Shown here: in pieces, positions 1-6,885 of the stretch
Position numbering within the stretch: the stretch's first letter is position 1
How the letters are laid out: each line of letters opens with the position of its first letter
Source of the DNA: Actinomycetes bacterium
Lineage (GTDB): Bacteria > Planctomycetota > Phycisphaerae > JAACET01
NCBI GenBank assembly: GCA_030631725.1
Contig: DAOVKO010000015.1
Span: 1 to 17,383, forward strand
Reading direction: 5' to 3'
Length of the DNA stretch: 17,383 nucleotides
Translations under genes and position numbers: made by a program
Notes under the pieces: model-generated
The model's input: the letters and a program-made list of their open reading frames with translations, nothing else
Databases searched by the model: none
What the model was told of the DNA's origin: nothing

Positions 1-377
1 AATGGATAGATGAGATCCCTGGGATTGCGGAAATCTCGGCTGTGTCGATTCTGGCCAGGGTCGGGCCCATTGAAAGGTTTGACAGTCCTGAAGAGCTGAT
101 CTCGTTTGCCGGCCTGGCCCCGGGGATTCAACAGTCTGATGGCTCCAAGCGTGAGGGGCGCATTGGTGGTGGTGGAACAGATAAGCATTTGCGTCACTAT
201 CTAATCGAAGCGACTTTTTGGGCGCGAAGGGTTCCGCGTTACTTCAAGACCTATGAACGTATGTTAGATAAACGTGGCCCTAAGATTGCCCGAGTGGTTG
301 TAGCCAGGATGATGCTGCGAAGCATTCACAAGATGTTGCAGGCTCAGGTTCGCTTCAATCGCCTGCGGGTAGCCTGA
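1..377 (+). CDS. IS110-family transposase, C-terminal part (cut by window start)
   Basis: The reading frame is open from the first bases of the window (frame starting at position 3, WIDEIPGIAEISAVSILARVG) and ends with TGA at 375-377. The beginning of the gene lies outside the window. The segment matches the C-terminal Transposase_20 domain of IS110/IS1111/IS902 recombinases: an IPGI...A helix-hairpin-helix-like start, the FAGLAPG motif, then QQSDGS, which holds the serine expected in the recombinase active site, and a basic LRHYL stretch. In this family an N-terminal RuvC-like DEDD domain, not visible here, acts together with this domain and a guide RNA. A GTG at 42 could be read as a start but is internal to the domain, so it is not the true start. 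The visible part has no frameshift or stop. The following 3' non-coding region may carry the guide RNA. Confidence 0.88.
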   Translation, partial: WIDEIPGIAEISAVSILARVGPIERFDSPEELISFAGLAPGIQQSDGSKREGRIGGGGTDKHLRHYLIEATFWARRVPRYFKTYERMLDKRGPKIARVVVARMMLRSIHKMLQAQVRFNRLRVA

Positions 378-399
378 GAGTAACGGCAAACAATCAAGA

Positions 400-556
400 A
401 GGAGGTTGTTCAGGCAAAAGAAAACAACAACAAATCGGTTCCCATAACGTTTGGCGGATATGGCACGGTGAACGTCATTCCGACCTTTAGGACTTGATCC
501 TACTCCCGGAGAATACACACCGTGTTTGGCGAACCATTTTCGGGCTTTGACCCGCT
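400..556 (+). ncRNA. Candidate IS110/IS1111-type guide (bridge/seeker) RNA
   Basis: Directly after the transposase stop there is no gene, but the sequence can fold into consecutive stem-loops. The first pairs GTTGTT (405-410) with AACAAC (423-428). The second has an outer stem GGTTC (438-442) with GAACC (531-535) and an inner stem CACGGTG (464-470) with CACCGTG (518-524), leaving a large 47-nt loop. A short hairpin CGGG...CCCG follows near 540-555. The octamer GTTTGGCG occurs twice (449-456 and 524-531), once on each side of the inner stem. IS1111-group elements are known to carry their guide RNA in the region after the transposase, which is why this placement is suggestive. Boundaries are a guess. 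I did not verify the right end of the element, and the pairing was found by eye. Confidence 0.3.
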
Positions 557-983
557 ATAGAAGGATGAACCGCTCGACGTAAAAAGTGGAGCCGATGTTT
601 TACGGAAAATTCTTGTTGACAGATCGTCTTTATTCATAGAAGGTTGGAGGGGTATCTTATTTTTTCGATTATTCGACATTAGTCGAATTGTATTACTCTC
701 ATATAATTCTGTCAAGTCCCTGATTTGATTTCTTAGATTGAAAAAACAGGTGTTCCGGGAGGATTTTAGTGCCAATACGAAAGATGGGTTTTTCTCAGAG
801 TGGACCGATTCTCATGCCCTGCAAAAGTTGCTGTAGGGCCTTGCTGGACAAACGCTTACAATAAGGCGCGTATTACCGCTGACTTTGGCCCGTTCAAGAC
901 CGAATCTGTAGCGGCGGAGTTCTCACTGTAGGGAAGTTTCCAGTTATAGGCACTCAGCCGCTGGGCCCAGAGGAGTTGCGAAC
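557..983. other. Gene-free stretch, AT-rich in part
   Basis: No convincing coding sequence on either strand; the short open frames here have no recognisable domain or ribosome binding site. Part of 600-760 is distinctly AT-rich compared with its surroundings. A small perfect hairpin, ATTCGAC-ATTA-GTCGAAT, lies at 671-688. It has no adjoining T-tract, so it is not a convincing terminator. The right end of the IS110-family element should lie somewhere in this stretch, but I could not locate it because the left end is outside the window. The 3' untranslated region of the minus-strand gene ending at 984 is also here, without an obvious terminator. Confidence 0.5.
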
Positions 984-3242
984 CTAGTTTCCGTCGATTT
1001 GCTTGAGTTTTTCGTCCAGCTCCGCCAAAGGGAAGCCCTCGGCGCGGACAATATGCTGTCGATCGGTCAGGATAAGCCAAGGCAGACTACGGACGCCCCA
1101 GGCAGCACACGTTTTTTCTACAGCATCAGCTGGAATTTGGCCGACAGGCAATTCTATGTTGGAATCCTTCAGCCATTGTTTAAGCTTTTCGGATTCCACC
1201 GCCGAAGCGTGAACTGCAACTACAACTACGTTTTTCTTGGCCAGACTGTCAGTTATCTTCGCTAGCTCTTTGATGCAACGCCTTGACGGCCGTTGCTCCA
1301 TGTCCCAGAAACAAACCGCAATCCTCTTGTTTTTGACTTGCTTGGCCTTAATATCGGCTCTTAGGTCCTTCAACAACGGTAGAGTTTTGTCCAGCAATGA
1401 AACGTACTTTTCATGGACTCCCCGTTGTCCTAGAACAATCTTCACCTTCTCATCCCCTCCCTGAGCGTCGAGAAAGCCCGGACCACCAGGTTTACCTGGA
1501 TCTCCATATCCCGCCTGAAGCCGGAGAGGACCTCTGCATACTCGACCGAAAAAGAACTCTCCATTTGCGTTGGTCACAGTTTGCCCGCTGGGCTGGCCGC
1601 TGCCACCACGTGGCCCGCTCAAATGGATCATTTTGCCTGGAACAGGATTACCTTTATGATCAATGACAACACCTGAAATCGACAGATTCGCTGGTTCTAA
1701 GACAAAAGTCCTGTCTTCACATCGCTGTTCGGACGTCTCCGTCAAAGAGAATCGTTTGTATTCCAAGGGGGCATATCCGCTGGCATTAACGTTGATTCGG
1801 TACTCAATTCCTTCTACTGCTGCGGGTATTGACGATATCTGGTAGTGACCTTGGGCATTAGTGGTCACCTCTGCTCCGATCCGTGTAAGCCATCGCGGCA
1901 AACTGGCGGCCAGTTGGACACGGGCTGCTGGAATCGGCACGCCATCGGGATCGGTTACCTGTCCAGCTAATAGCAAACCAGGACGCAGCACAATATTAAG
2001 GGGCTTGGATTCGTCTTTGATTTCGACGATTGCCGCGAGGTTGCGTTGTGCATGTTGGGCTAAGACGTATTTCCGAGGCGGACTATTTGCTCCTCGCCAA
2101 GAGACCTTGAACTTCCCTCTTGCATCGGTCTGATCCGCACCGTTGCTGACAGGCAGTACATCAACCAATACGTTGTGCACTGGTCGGCCGGTCTTATCTT
2201 CTACCGTACCCGAGATCAGAGGATCGCGGTCCAACAGGATCTCCAGCCGTGAGGTCTTGCCCTTGGCTGCGGTTAGTGGCAGATTCGAGCGGAAAATCGA
2301 ATACCCCCAACCGCCAGCAGAAACTTGGCACACTCCTAGTGGTGCTCGAAGGCGGACCTGCCCATCGGACCCCGTTCGGCCAGATCTATAGAAACCAGGA
2401 TGCCTACCAAAGCTTGCTTCTTGCGACACTGAAAACCAGACACCACCGAGTGGCTGCTTGCTGGCCGCATCTTGAACGGCCAACTCAATAATTCTTCCTC
2501 TGTTGACTTTGACAATGACGTTTTCTGTAGTTTGGCCGGCTCGGCACACCACCTTGCTATCACCGCCTACCCATTCAGCCATTCCTTCTTCAGGCGAGAC
2601 CACCTGCACAGAATATGTATCAGCCAGCAAGCCTTGGAAACAGAACCCTCCGTCTTCTCCGGAGGCTATCAGTTCAGGGCTATAATAATTCGCTTGACCT
2701 CGATCTGCCCGGGCGAGCAGTCGAATGCCCGGCACGCCTTTGCCGATCGTGTCTACAACCTGTCCCTCGATCCTTGCTTCCGGGGGCATAACGATTCGGA
2801 TATCCCTCCGTTCTGCGGGGAACTGTCTGCCAGGGTGACTATCCCAGGTTTGGCATGTCCAGAAAGATGCCCGACCAGGGAACTCAACCCAGAAGTCCGC
2901 ACTTGCATCGCGGGGAATGTTGTTGAAACTGAATCTGCCTTTGGCGTCGGTTCTTGTGCTGAACCAATCCTCGGGAATGTGGAACGGCAAGCCATTGAGG
3001 CGTTCACGGGCCAAACAGACGCGTATGTTGGCCCCACTAATTGCCCTGCCAGTTTCATCGACCACCGTGCCAGCCAGTACGCAAGGTCTCTGCAGCACGA
3101 TCGTGGCATTCAGCCCAAGGGTTCTCCGATCCAGACGTTCCCAGCCCAGTGCCAGCCCTTCTTTGCGGGCCACGACAATCTTGTCGTCACCCTTTTTGCC
3201 TAGAAGCCATTTCATAACCTCTGGAAGCAGCGTTATCGGCAC
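984..3242 (-). CDS. Carboxypeptidase-regulatory-like repeat protein with degenerate TlpA-like C-terminus
   Basis: The 752-residue frame contains a series of beta-sandwich carboxypeptidase-regulatory-like domains. Their typical G-V-V-D-x-x-G-x-P-I/V-x-G-A core is visible near residues 57-72 (LAGTVVDETG), 158-172 (IEGQVVDTIG), 343-356 (ISGTVEDKTG), 425-440 (LAGQVTDPDG) and 522-536 (ISGVVIDHKG). Residues about 610-752 form a thioredoxin/TlpA-like fold: VCFWDMEQRPSRRC at 643-656, then VVVVAVHAS and WGVRSLPWLILTD. The usual CxxC redox pair is absent; only the second cysteine (C656) remains, so thiol-disulfide exchange is unlikely. Similar tails occur in planctomycete proteins fused to M56/BlaR1-like peptidases. 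No signal peptide or membrane segment is visible, and the sequence begins inside what looks like a preceding domain (VVARKEGLALGW). The GTG at 3242 lacks a clear ribosome binding site; ATG at 3215 (MKWLLG) has GAGG two bases upstream. The frame is closed by a stop at 3264-3266. I suspect loss of the true N-terminus, but cannot prove it. Confidence 0.75.
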   Translation of the reverse strand: MPITLLPEVMKWLLGKKGDDKIVVARKEGLALGWERLDRRTLGLNATIVLQRPCVLAGTVVDETGRAISGANIRVCLARERLNGLPFHIPEDWFSTRTDAKGRFSFNNIPRDASADFWVEFPGRASFWTCQTWDSHPGRQFPAERRDIRIVMPPEARIEGQVVDTIGKGVPGIRLLARADRGQANYYSPELIASGEDGGFCFQGLLADTYSVQVVSPEEGMAEWVGGDSKVVCRAGQTTENVIVKVNRGRIIELAVQDAASKQPLGGVWFSVSQEASFGRHPGFYRSGRTGSDGQVRLRAPLGVCQVSAGGWGYSIFRSNLPLTAAKGKTSRLEILLDRDPLISGTVEDKTGRPVHNVLVDVLPVSNGADQTDARGKFKVSWRGANSPPRKYVLAQHAQRNLAAIVEIKDESKPLNIVLRPGLLLAGQVTDPDGVPIPAARVQLAASLPRWLTRIGAEVTTNAQGHYQISSIPAAVEGIEYRINVNASGYAPLEYKRFSLTETSEQRCEDRTFVLEPANLSISGVVIDHKGNPVPGKMIHLSGPRGGSGQPSGQTVTNANGEFFFGRVCRGPLRLQAGYGDPGKPGGPGFLDAQGGDEKVKIVLGQRGVHEKYVSLLDKTLPLLKDLRADIKAKQVKNKRIAVCFWDMEQRPSRRCIKELAKITDSLAKKNVVVVAVHASAVESEKLKQWLKDSNIELPVGQIPADAVEKTCAAWGVRSLPWLILTDRQHIVRAEGFPLAELDEKLKQIDGN

Positions 3243-3271
3243 CGAGAACGCGGTTTTTCGAGGTTATGAAA
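3210..3271. repeat. 12-bp perfect inverted repeat around the start of the minus-strand gene
   Basis: TTTCATAACCTC (3210-3221) is the exact reverse complement of GAGGTTATGAAA (3260-3271), separated by 38 bases. The left arm contains the alternative ATG start and its GAGG of the minus-strand gene, so the arm carrying the ribosome binding site could be sequestered in mRNA. It lies between that gene and the left end of the IS3 element at 3291. It may be a regulatory structure, or a small inverted duplication left by a rearrangement. Confidence 0.6.
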
Positions 3272-3290
3272 GGAGTTCTAAGTTGACAAG

Positions 3291-3330
3291 TGGCCTGCTC
3301 CCCGAATCTTGATCCAACTGCTATGAGAGT
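3291..3330 (+). repeat. Left terminal inverted repeat of the IS3 element
   Basis: Begins TGGCCTGCTCCCC and ends CTATGAGAGT. It matches the reverse complement of 4535-4573 in its outer 12 bases with two mismatches and in an inner block of nine bases (TATGAGAGT), with one base of length difference between. The outer part resembles the TGA/TGG-CCTGC-CCC ends common in the IS3 family. Confidence 0.8.
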
Positions 3331-3380
3331 TTAACCTGGAATTTTGGTGTTTATTGGTTGTTTTTGAAAGGGTTAGACTT

Positions 3381-3656
3381 ATGAAGAAGAAACACAGTGG
3401 GCCACAGATTGTGGCCAAGCTACGGCAGGCTGATGTTCTGATCGGCCAAGGCAAGAGTGTTCCGGAGGTTTGCAAGGAGATCGAAGTCAGCCAACAGACC
3501 TACTACCGCTGGCGACAGAAATACGGCGGTATGAGCCCCGAGATGATCAAGCAGCTGCGGTTGCTGCAGAAGGAAAACGGCCGGCTCAGGAGGGTGGTGG
3601 CGGATCAGGCCTTGGACATGACCATCCTGAAAGAAGCGGCCGAGGGAAACTTCTGA
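3381..3656 (+). CDS. IS3-family transposase OrfA (helix-turn-helix)
   Basis: A 91-residue DNA-binding subunit. ATG at 3381 is preceded by AAAGGG about nine bases upstream, preferred over the weaker upstream start at 3354, which gives only non-homologous residues. The sequence has the IS3 OrfA pattern: QIVAKLRQADVLIGQGKSV, then a helix-turn-helix with EVCKEIEVSQQTYYRWRQKYGGM, followed by a leucine-rich coiled coil (MIKQLRLLQKENGRLRRVVADQ) used for dimerisation, ending LKEAAEGNF. OrfA alone normally binds the IS ends and represses; joined to OrfB by a -1 frameshift it forms the active transposase. The slippery heptamer sits immediately before its stop codon. Confidence 0.92.
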   Translation: MKKKHSGPQIVAKLRQADVLIGQGKSVPEVCKEIEVSQQTYYRWRQKYGGMSPEMIKQLRLLQKENGRLRRVVADQALDMTILKEAAEGNF

Positions 3657-3706
3657 GCCCAGCTAGACGACGACGTCTGGTAGATCAGGCGTGTCGTAAG
3701 CTGGGC
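3644..3706 (+). promoter_or_regulatory. -1 programmed ribosomal frameshift signal (GGGAAAC plus stem-loop)
   Basis: The heptamer G GGA AAC at 3644-3650 is in the correct phase of orfA (zero-frame codons GGA and AAC) and fits the X XXY YYZ rule for -1 slippage. The orfA stop TGA follows at 3654-3656. From 3657, six bases after the heptamer, GCCCAGCT (3657-3664) pairs perfectly with AGCTGGGC (3699-3706), with a smaller internal AGAC/GTCT hairpin in the loop. A slippery site, short spacer and downstream stem are the standard parts of a frameshift cassette in IS3 elements. After slippage translation continues LLSPARRRR in the orfB frame. Confidence 0.82.
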
Positions 3707-4558
3707 GTATCCAAGCGTAAGGCCTGCAAGGCTCTGGGTCAGGCCCGCAGCACTCAGCGGTATGAGTGTAAACAGCCGCAAAAGGATCGGCTGATAATCA
3801 AGGATATCCTGAGCTTCTCCGTGAAGCATCCTCGCTATGGATATCGCCGGATCACGGTCCTGCTGCGAGAAGACGGCTGGCGGGTGAACTTCAAGCGGGT
3901 GTATCGGCTTTGGTGCCAGGAAGGGCGGAAAGTACATAGAAAACAGCAGAAACGGCGTAGATTGGGCACCAGCGAGAACAGTTGTGATCGCCGCCGACCG
4001 GAACATCGTGATCATGTGTGGAGCTATGATCTACTATCTGAACGTCTAGAGAATGGCCGGCGAGTACGGCTGTTGACGGTGATGGATGAATATACTAGGG
4101 AGTGTTTGGCAATTGATGTAGCTCGGAATTTCAAAGGCGAAGATGTGAAAGAAGTGTTAGGATATCTTTTTGCGGTTCGGGGATGCCCGATGCATATTCG
4201 CAGCGACAACGGTCCGGAGTTCGTAGCTCAGGTGGTGAGGAACTATCTGCGAGATTCGGGCGTAAAGACCCTGTTTATTGAACCGGGCAGTCCCTGGGAG
4301 AATGGTTACATTGAGTCATTCAACGGCAAGTTGCGGGACGAGTTACTGGATCGGGAGTTGTTTTTGCATACTGACGAAGTTCGTTATGTTGTAGATCGCT
4401 GGCGGATGGACTATAATCACTATCGGCCGCACAGTTCGCTGGGATATATGAGCCCGGCGGCGTTTGCGGCGACGTGTGGCTCTCCAGGTTCGGCTTCGCC
4501 TCACCCTCCGAGCCACACGTATCAAAACGTGGATACTCTCATAAAGGGTGGTACATAA
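3650..4558 (+). CDS. IS3-family transposase OrfB (DDE integrase), made as OrfAB fusion
   Basis: About 302 residues after the frameshift point; the OrfAB fusion would be about 392 residues. It starts with an HTH_21-like helical region (LVDQACRKLGVSKRKACKAL, then HPRYGYRRITVLLREDGWRVNFKRVYRL). The rve integrase core follows with catalytic Asp at 4028 (WSYDLLSE), Asp at 4205 (RSDNGPEF) and Glu at 4313 (NGYIESFNGKLRDE). The spacing between the second Asp and the Glu is 35 residues, the DD(35)E signature of IS3. The C-terminus has the DYNHYRPHSSLGY motif typical of the family. No internal stop or frameshift is present, so the enzyme is probably functional. The frame is open further upstream in orfA, but that part is a shadow frame. 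Confidence 0.92.
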   Translation, partial: LLSPARRRRLVDQACRKLGVSKRKACKALGQARSTQRYECKQPQKDRLIIKDILSFSVKHPRYGYRRITVLLREDGWRVNFKRVYRLWCQEGRKVHRKQQKRRRLGTSENSCDRRRPEHRDHVWSYDLLSERLENGRRVRLLTVMDEYTRECLAIDVARNFKGEDVKEVLGYLFAVRGCPMHIRSDNGPEFVAQVVRNYLRDSGVKTLFIEPGSPWENGYIESFNGKLRDELLDRELFLHTDEVRYVVDRWRMDYNHYRPHSSLGYMSPAAFAATCGSPGSASPHPPSHTYQNVDTLIKGGT

Positions 4559-5403
4559 TTTGGGGGCAGGTCATGTTCCGTTTTGGGTAGATTAGGAATC
4601 TGGATTTGCTGAATATACTCGGGAAAGCGGGATTTATTCTTGTCCCACCATCGCCGCCACCATGGGCCGTCGTGATAGGGACTAAACTCAACCCCAGTAA
4701 CAGGGCCCAGGGTCACACTATTGCTCAGAGCAAAATAGCCTATTCCATAGATGGTATCATAAGAATTGTCCGCATCGATAATGCCGATTAGCGTTGGAAT
4801 GGCGTATGGATGGCGAAATTCCCCAATTTTGTGAGCAAGTTTTTTGACTTGCCGCAAGTTGCCCTTTTTAAACTCTTCGACTATTTCCCGAAGTTGTTCT
4901 TCCACAAAAGGACGTCGGCGAAGTTGATTTGAAGGAATGACTTCCTCTATTTCAAGATCACCGTATTTCTTATACCACTGCGAGTAGGCTTCCGATTTTT
5001 TGGTAAAATCTTCGAGGGCATATTCCCTTATATATGTGGCTGCATACTGCCTCACTTTTTCGTCTTTATCAGACATTCCCAAATGGAGTACCCTAAGGAC
5101 ATATGGATGTTTCTTCGGCCGAAGTCTTTTGCTGAACTGAAAGGCCTTTAGTAGGCCAGTTTTGACTTTGTAGTCCGTCAATTCCGGCCATGCGGCTGTC
5201 ACCACCTCCATACCGAAATCCGGCTCTAGTGTCACTAGTTCAGGGCCGACCTTGAAAGCCGCCTCCTTATGGCCTTCCAATCCTTTCAGCCGCTCGACCC
5301 ATTGTTCAAAGGAAAGCGGTTTATCTGCCCCCCAGGTACCGCGGGCAACAAAAATCGCCGCCAGAACTACTATCACTCCTATTTTAGGAAATTGCTTGAT
5401 CAC
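4522..5403 (-). pseudogene. Exported protein of unknown function, 3' end cut off by the IS3 element
   Basis: GTG at 5403 is preferred over the in-frame ATG at 5430: an AGGGAG ribosome binding site lies six to seven bases before it, and it gives a clean signal peptide (MIKQFPK, hydrophobic IGVIVVLAAIFVA, cleavage probably near WGA-DKP). The mature part begins with a helical region (FEQWVERLKGLEGHKEA), and residues about 60-200 look like alpha-helical HEAT-like pairs (VLRVLHLGMSDKDEKVRQYAATYI; HPYAIPTLIGIIDADNS). It then reads SPYHDGPWWRRWWDKNKSRFP, a motif I associate with planctomycete HEAT-repeat proteins. Native coding stops at 4574. The last 17 residues (from DLPPNYVPP to the stop at 4522) are encoded by the IS3 end. 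The product is therefore shortened by an unknown amount and probably inactive. Exact function is not recognised. Confidence 0.7.
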
Positions 5404-5604
5404 GACGTTCTCCCTTATATGCGAAAGCACTTAAGCGTTATTCCATCCCACCATTCTACCCCAACCAGCTGGCAGCTTCCATCATAGCCCTCCGCTCGGC
5501 GTTGAGGAACGGGGGAGGCTCTGCAGCTATCGTAGCGGAGAAGACGAGGGAATACATAATATAATAAGCGGGACGAACTTCTTGGGAGGTACATCCCTCA
5601 AGGA

Positions 5605-5838
5605 TTAATCTTGAGGATTCTCCTTGCTTTCGCTCAAGGCATTTATCTCTAGCCGGAGTTGCTTGATCTCCTTGAGAATGCCGAGTTTGGTATCCAACTG
5701 CCAGTACCACAGCAATATCATAAATCCTCCAATGGCTCCGACCAGAGCGGTGAAGAGAGCCCAGGTCACATACCAGCCGGTATTGTATTTTATCCCGAGC
5801 GCCCCATAGACTGTGATTGCCACGGCAGCCACGAAAGC
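5605..5838 (-). pseudogene. Small membrane protein fragment with coiled-coil tail
   Basis: The frame reads a partial hydrophobic segment (FVAAVAITVYGALGI), a strong transmembrane helix (WYVTWALFTALVGAIGGFMI, then LLWYW) and a charged, heptad-like tail (LDTKLGILKEIKQLRLEINAL). The only start is GTG at 5832 without a ribosome binding site, and a stop closes the frame at 5839-5841. The first membrane segment seems cut, exactly where the DUF3604-like fragment on the other strand begins. I read this as the 3' remnant of a two-helix membrane protein. A short genuine gene cannot be excluded. The 170 bases between it and the exported-protein gene hold nothing I recognise. Confidence 0.4.
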
Positions 5839-6062
5839 TCAAAATAGCCGTAGCCGCCCCCGAGCGGATCACCAAGCTGGAAGTAGTCAGAAACGGTAAA
5901 GTCATAGCGGACCTGGCCAACGGCAAATGGTTCGTGGAAAAAACAATCATCGATAAACAGCCGATCCCCAAAGGGGCGTTCTATTACCTGCGGGCCACTA
6001 CCGAGCGAACGGACTTTGCCTGGTCCAGTCCGATCTGGGTGGACATCCGAAAGGCGAATTAA
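5838..6062 (+). pseudogene. C-terminal remnant of a DUF3604/PHP-type hydrolase-like protein
   Basis: The frame reads LKIAVAAPERITKLEVVRNGKV, continues to PIPKGAFYYLRATTERTDFAWSSPIWVDI and stops with TAA at 6060-6062. The pattern (interaction with I.xVVRNGxVI, then a P-x-G-x-[FY]-YYxRxT strand, ending AWSSPIWV) is the beta-rich C-terminal end I associate with DUF3604 and related metallophosphoesterase-like proteins of planctomycetes. There is no start codon or ribosome binding site where homology begins; the ATG at 5817 lies in the antisense of the neighbouring membrane-protein fragment. It is therefore a 3' fragment of a much longer gene. Confidence 0.55.
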
Positions 6063-6139
6063 CTTTCATTGCCATCACAAGCTAGTTCTGTATTTCTTTC
6101 TGTGCGCAGGCTGCTATCTGTGGCTAATCCTTCTGCCTT

Positions 6140-6262
6140 TCACCACATCTTGTCTTCGGCGTATGGGCCGATGGGGCCTTTGCGTTTGGGCTTGGGGACG
6201 GCGTCGATAATGGGAGCGGCAACGGTGATGTCGTCCTTTGTTGCTATGCGGATGTTTCGCCT
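6140..6262 (-). pseudogene. Possible C-terminal fragment of an unidentified protein
   Basis: On the minus strand a frame with C-ending, GC-rich codons like the intact genes reads NIRIATKDDITVAAPIIDAV, then PKPKRKGPIGPYAEDKMW and a TGA stop at 6140-6142. It has no start and merges upstream into the antisense of the amidohydrolase fragment. The codon pattern and compact, protein-like sequence make a real C-terminal remnant more likely than the plus-strand reading of the same bases. I do not recognise the family. Confidence 0.3.
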
Positions 6263-6264
6263 TA

Positions 6265-6845
6265 ACAACACCCCGGCGGCGGAGGTTAGAAGGTGCTTCG
6301 AGGAGTTGGGGCTGCGGGGGGTGAAGATGCTGCCGATCTTCGCAGAGCTTCCTCCGGATGACCGAAAGTACTATCCTATCTACGAGGTTGCTCAGGATCT
6401 GAAACTTCCTGTGCTGCTGCACATGGGTGCTCACTTCTTACGAAAGTTGCCCCTTAAGTGCAGCCAACCGTTGGACCTGGAAGATGTGGCCCTGAATTTC
6501 CCCGAGCTGACGATAATCATCGCCCATTTGGCCCATCCCTGGGTAGCCGATACGATGGTGCTGATTCGCAAACATCCGAACCTGTACGCGGACACCAGTG
6601 GCCTGGCGGATTTTCGGCCGTACACTTCTCTGTATCAGGGTCTGGCCTACGCTATGGAATATCAAGTCCTGGATAAGCTGCTTTTCGGGACCGATTGGCC
6701 GCTGATTAGCCCCGCCGAGGAAATACAGCGGCTCAAAGGGATAAACAAATACGCCGAGGGGACTAATCTGCCGCGTATACCTGATGAAGCCATACTGAAT
6801 ATCATAGAGAAAAACGCTGAACGAGCGCTACAGCTTGGCCAATAG
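6265..6845 (+). pseudogene. Amidohydrolase (Amidohydro_2 family), N-terminus missing
   Basis: From about AAEVRRCFEELGLRGVKMLP to the TAG at 6843-6845 the frame matches metal-dependent TIM-barrel hydrolases of the amidohydrolase-2 family. The later metal- and substrate-binding positions are present: LPVLLHMGAH (His on the central strand), IIIAHLAHPW (His), YADTSGL, and the catalytic Asp in LLFGTDWPL. The N-terminal first third with the HxH metal pair is absent in all frames upstream. The open frame back to 6069 overlaps an antisense gene remnant and shows no homology. The protein cannot be active as it stands. The C-terminal end (IIEKNAERAL) is intact. Confidence 0.72.
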
Positions 6846-6885
6846 TCGTATCCATCAGCCCTGCGGGCCGGGTTGTTCGCAGCAG

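Larger units (their letters stand above)
3291..4573 (+). mobile_element. IS3-family insertion sequence, structurally complete (1283 bp)
   Basis: The element is bounded by imperfect terminal inverted repeats starting with TG: TGGCCTGCTCCCC at 3291-3303, and reading inward from the right end TGACCTGCCCCCA (4573 back to 4561). A second shared block, TATGAGAGT, lies at 3322-3330 and on the opposite strand at 4535-4543, so the repeats extend to about 40 bp. Inside are orfA and orfB in the arrangement usual for IS3, with a frameshift signal between them and a DDE catalytic triad with IS3 spacing. No target duplication is seen: the three bases to the left are AAG and to the right TGT. The missing duplication suggests that one flank has been rearranged since insertion. 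The right end interrupts the 3' part of the minus-strand gene at 4522-5403. Confidence 0.88.

Noticed and set aside
671..688. ATTCGAC-ATTA-GTCGAAT hairpin as a terminator
   Set aside because: Stem of seven bases rich in A/T and no T-tract on either strand at the right place.
2472..3203. 243-residue plus-strand ORF
   Set aside because: Lies wholly antisense to the carboxypeptidase-regulatory-like gene, has no recognisable domain and no ribosome binding site; the minus frame shows clear domain repeats.
5456..5971. 171-residue minus-strand ORF
   Set aside because: Overlaps two fragments with recognisable protein character in other frames, and its own sequence is irregular and Cys/Ser/Arg-rich without homology.
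6069..6264. N-terminal extension of the amidohydrolase ORF
   Set aside because: No amidohydrolase HxH motif; the residues are antisense to a better-looking C-terminal remnant, so they are not part of the enzyme.
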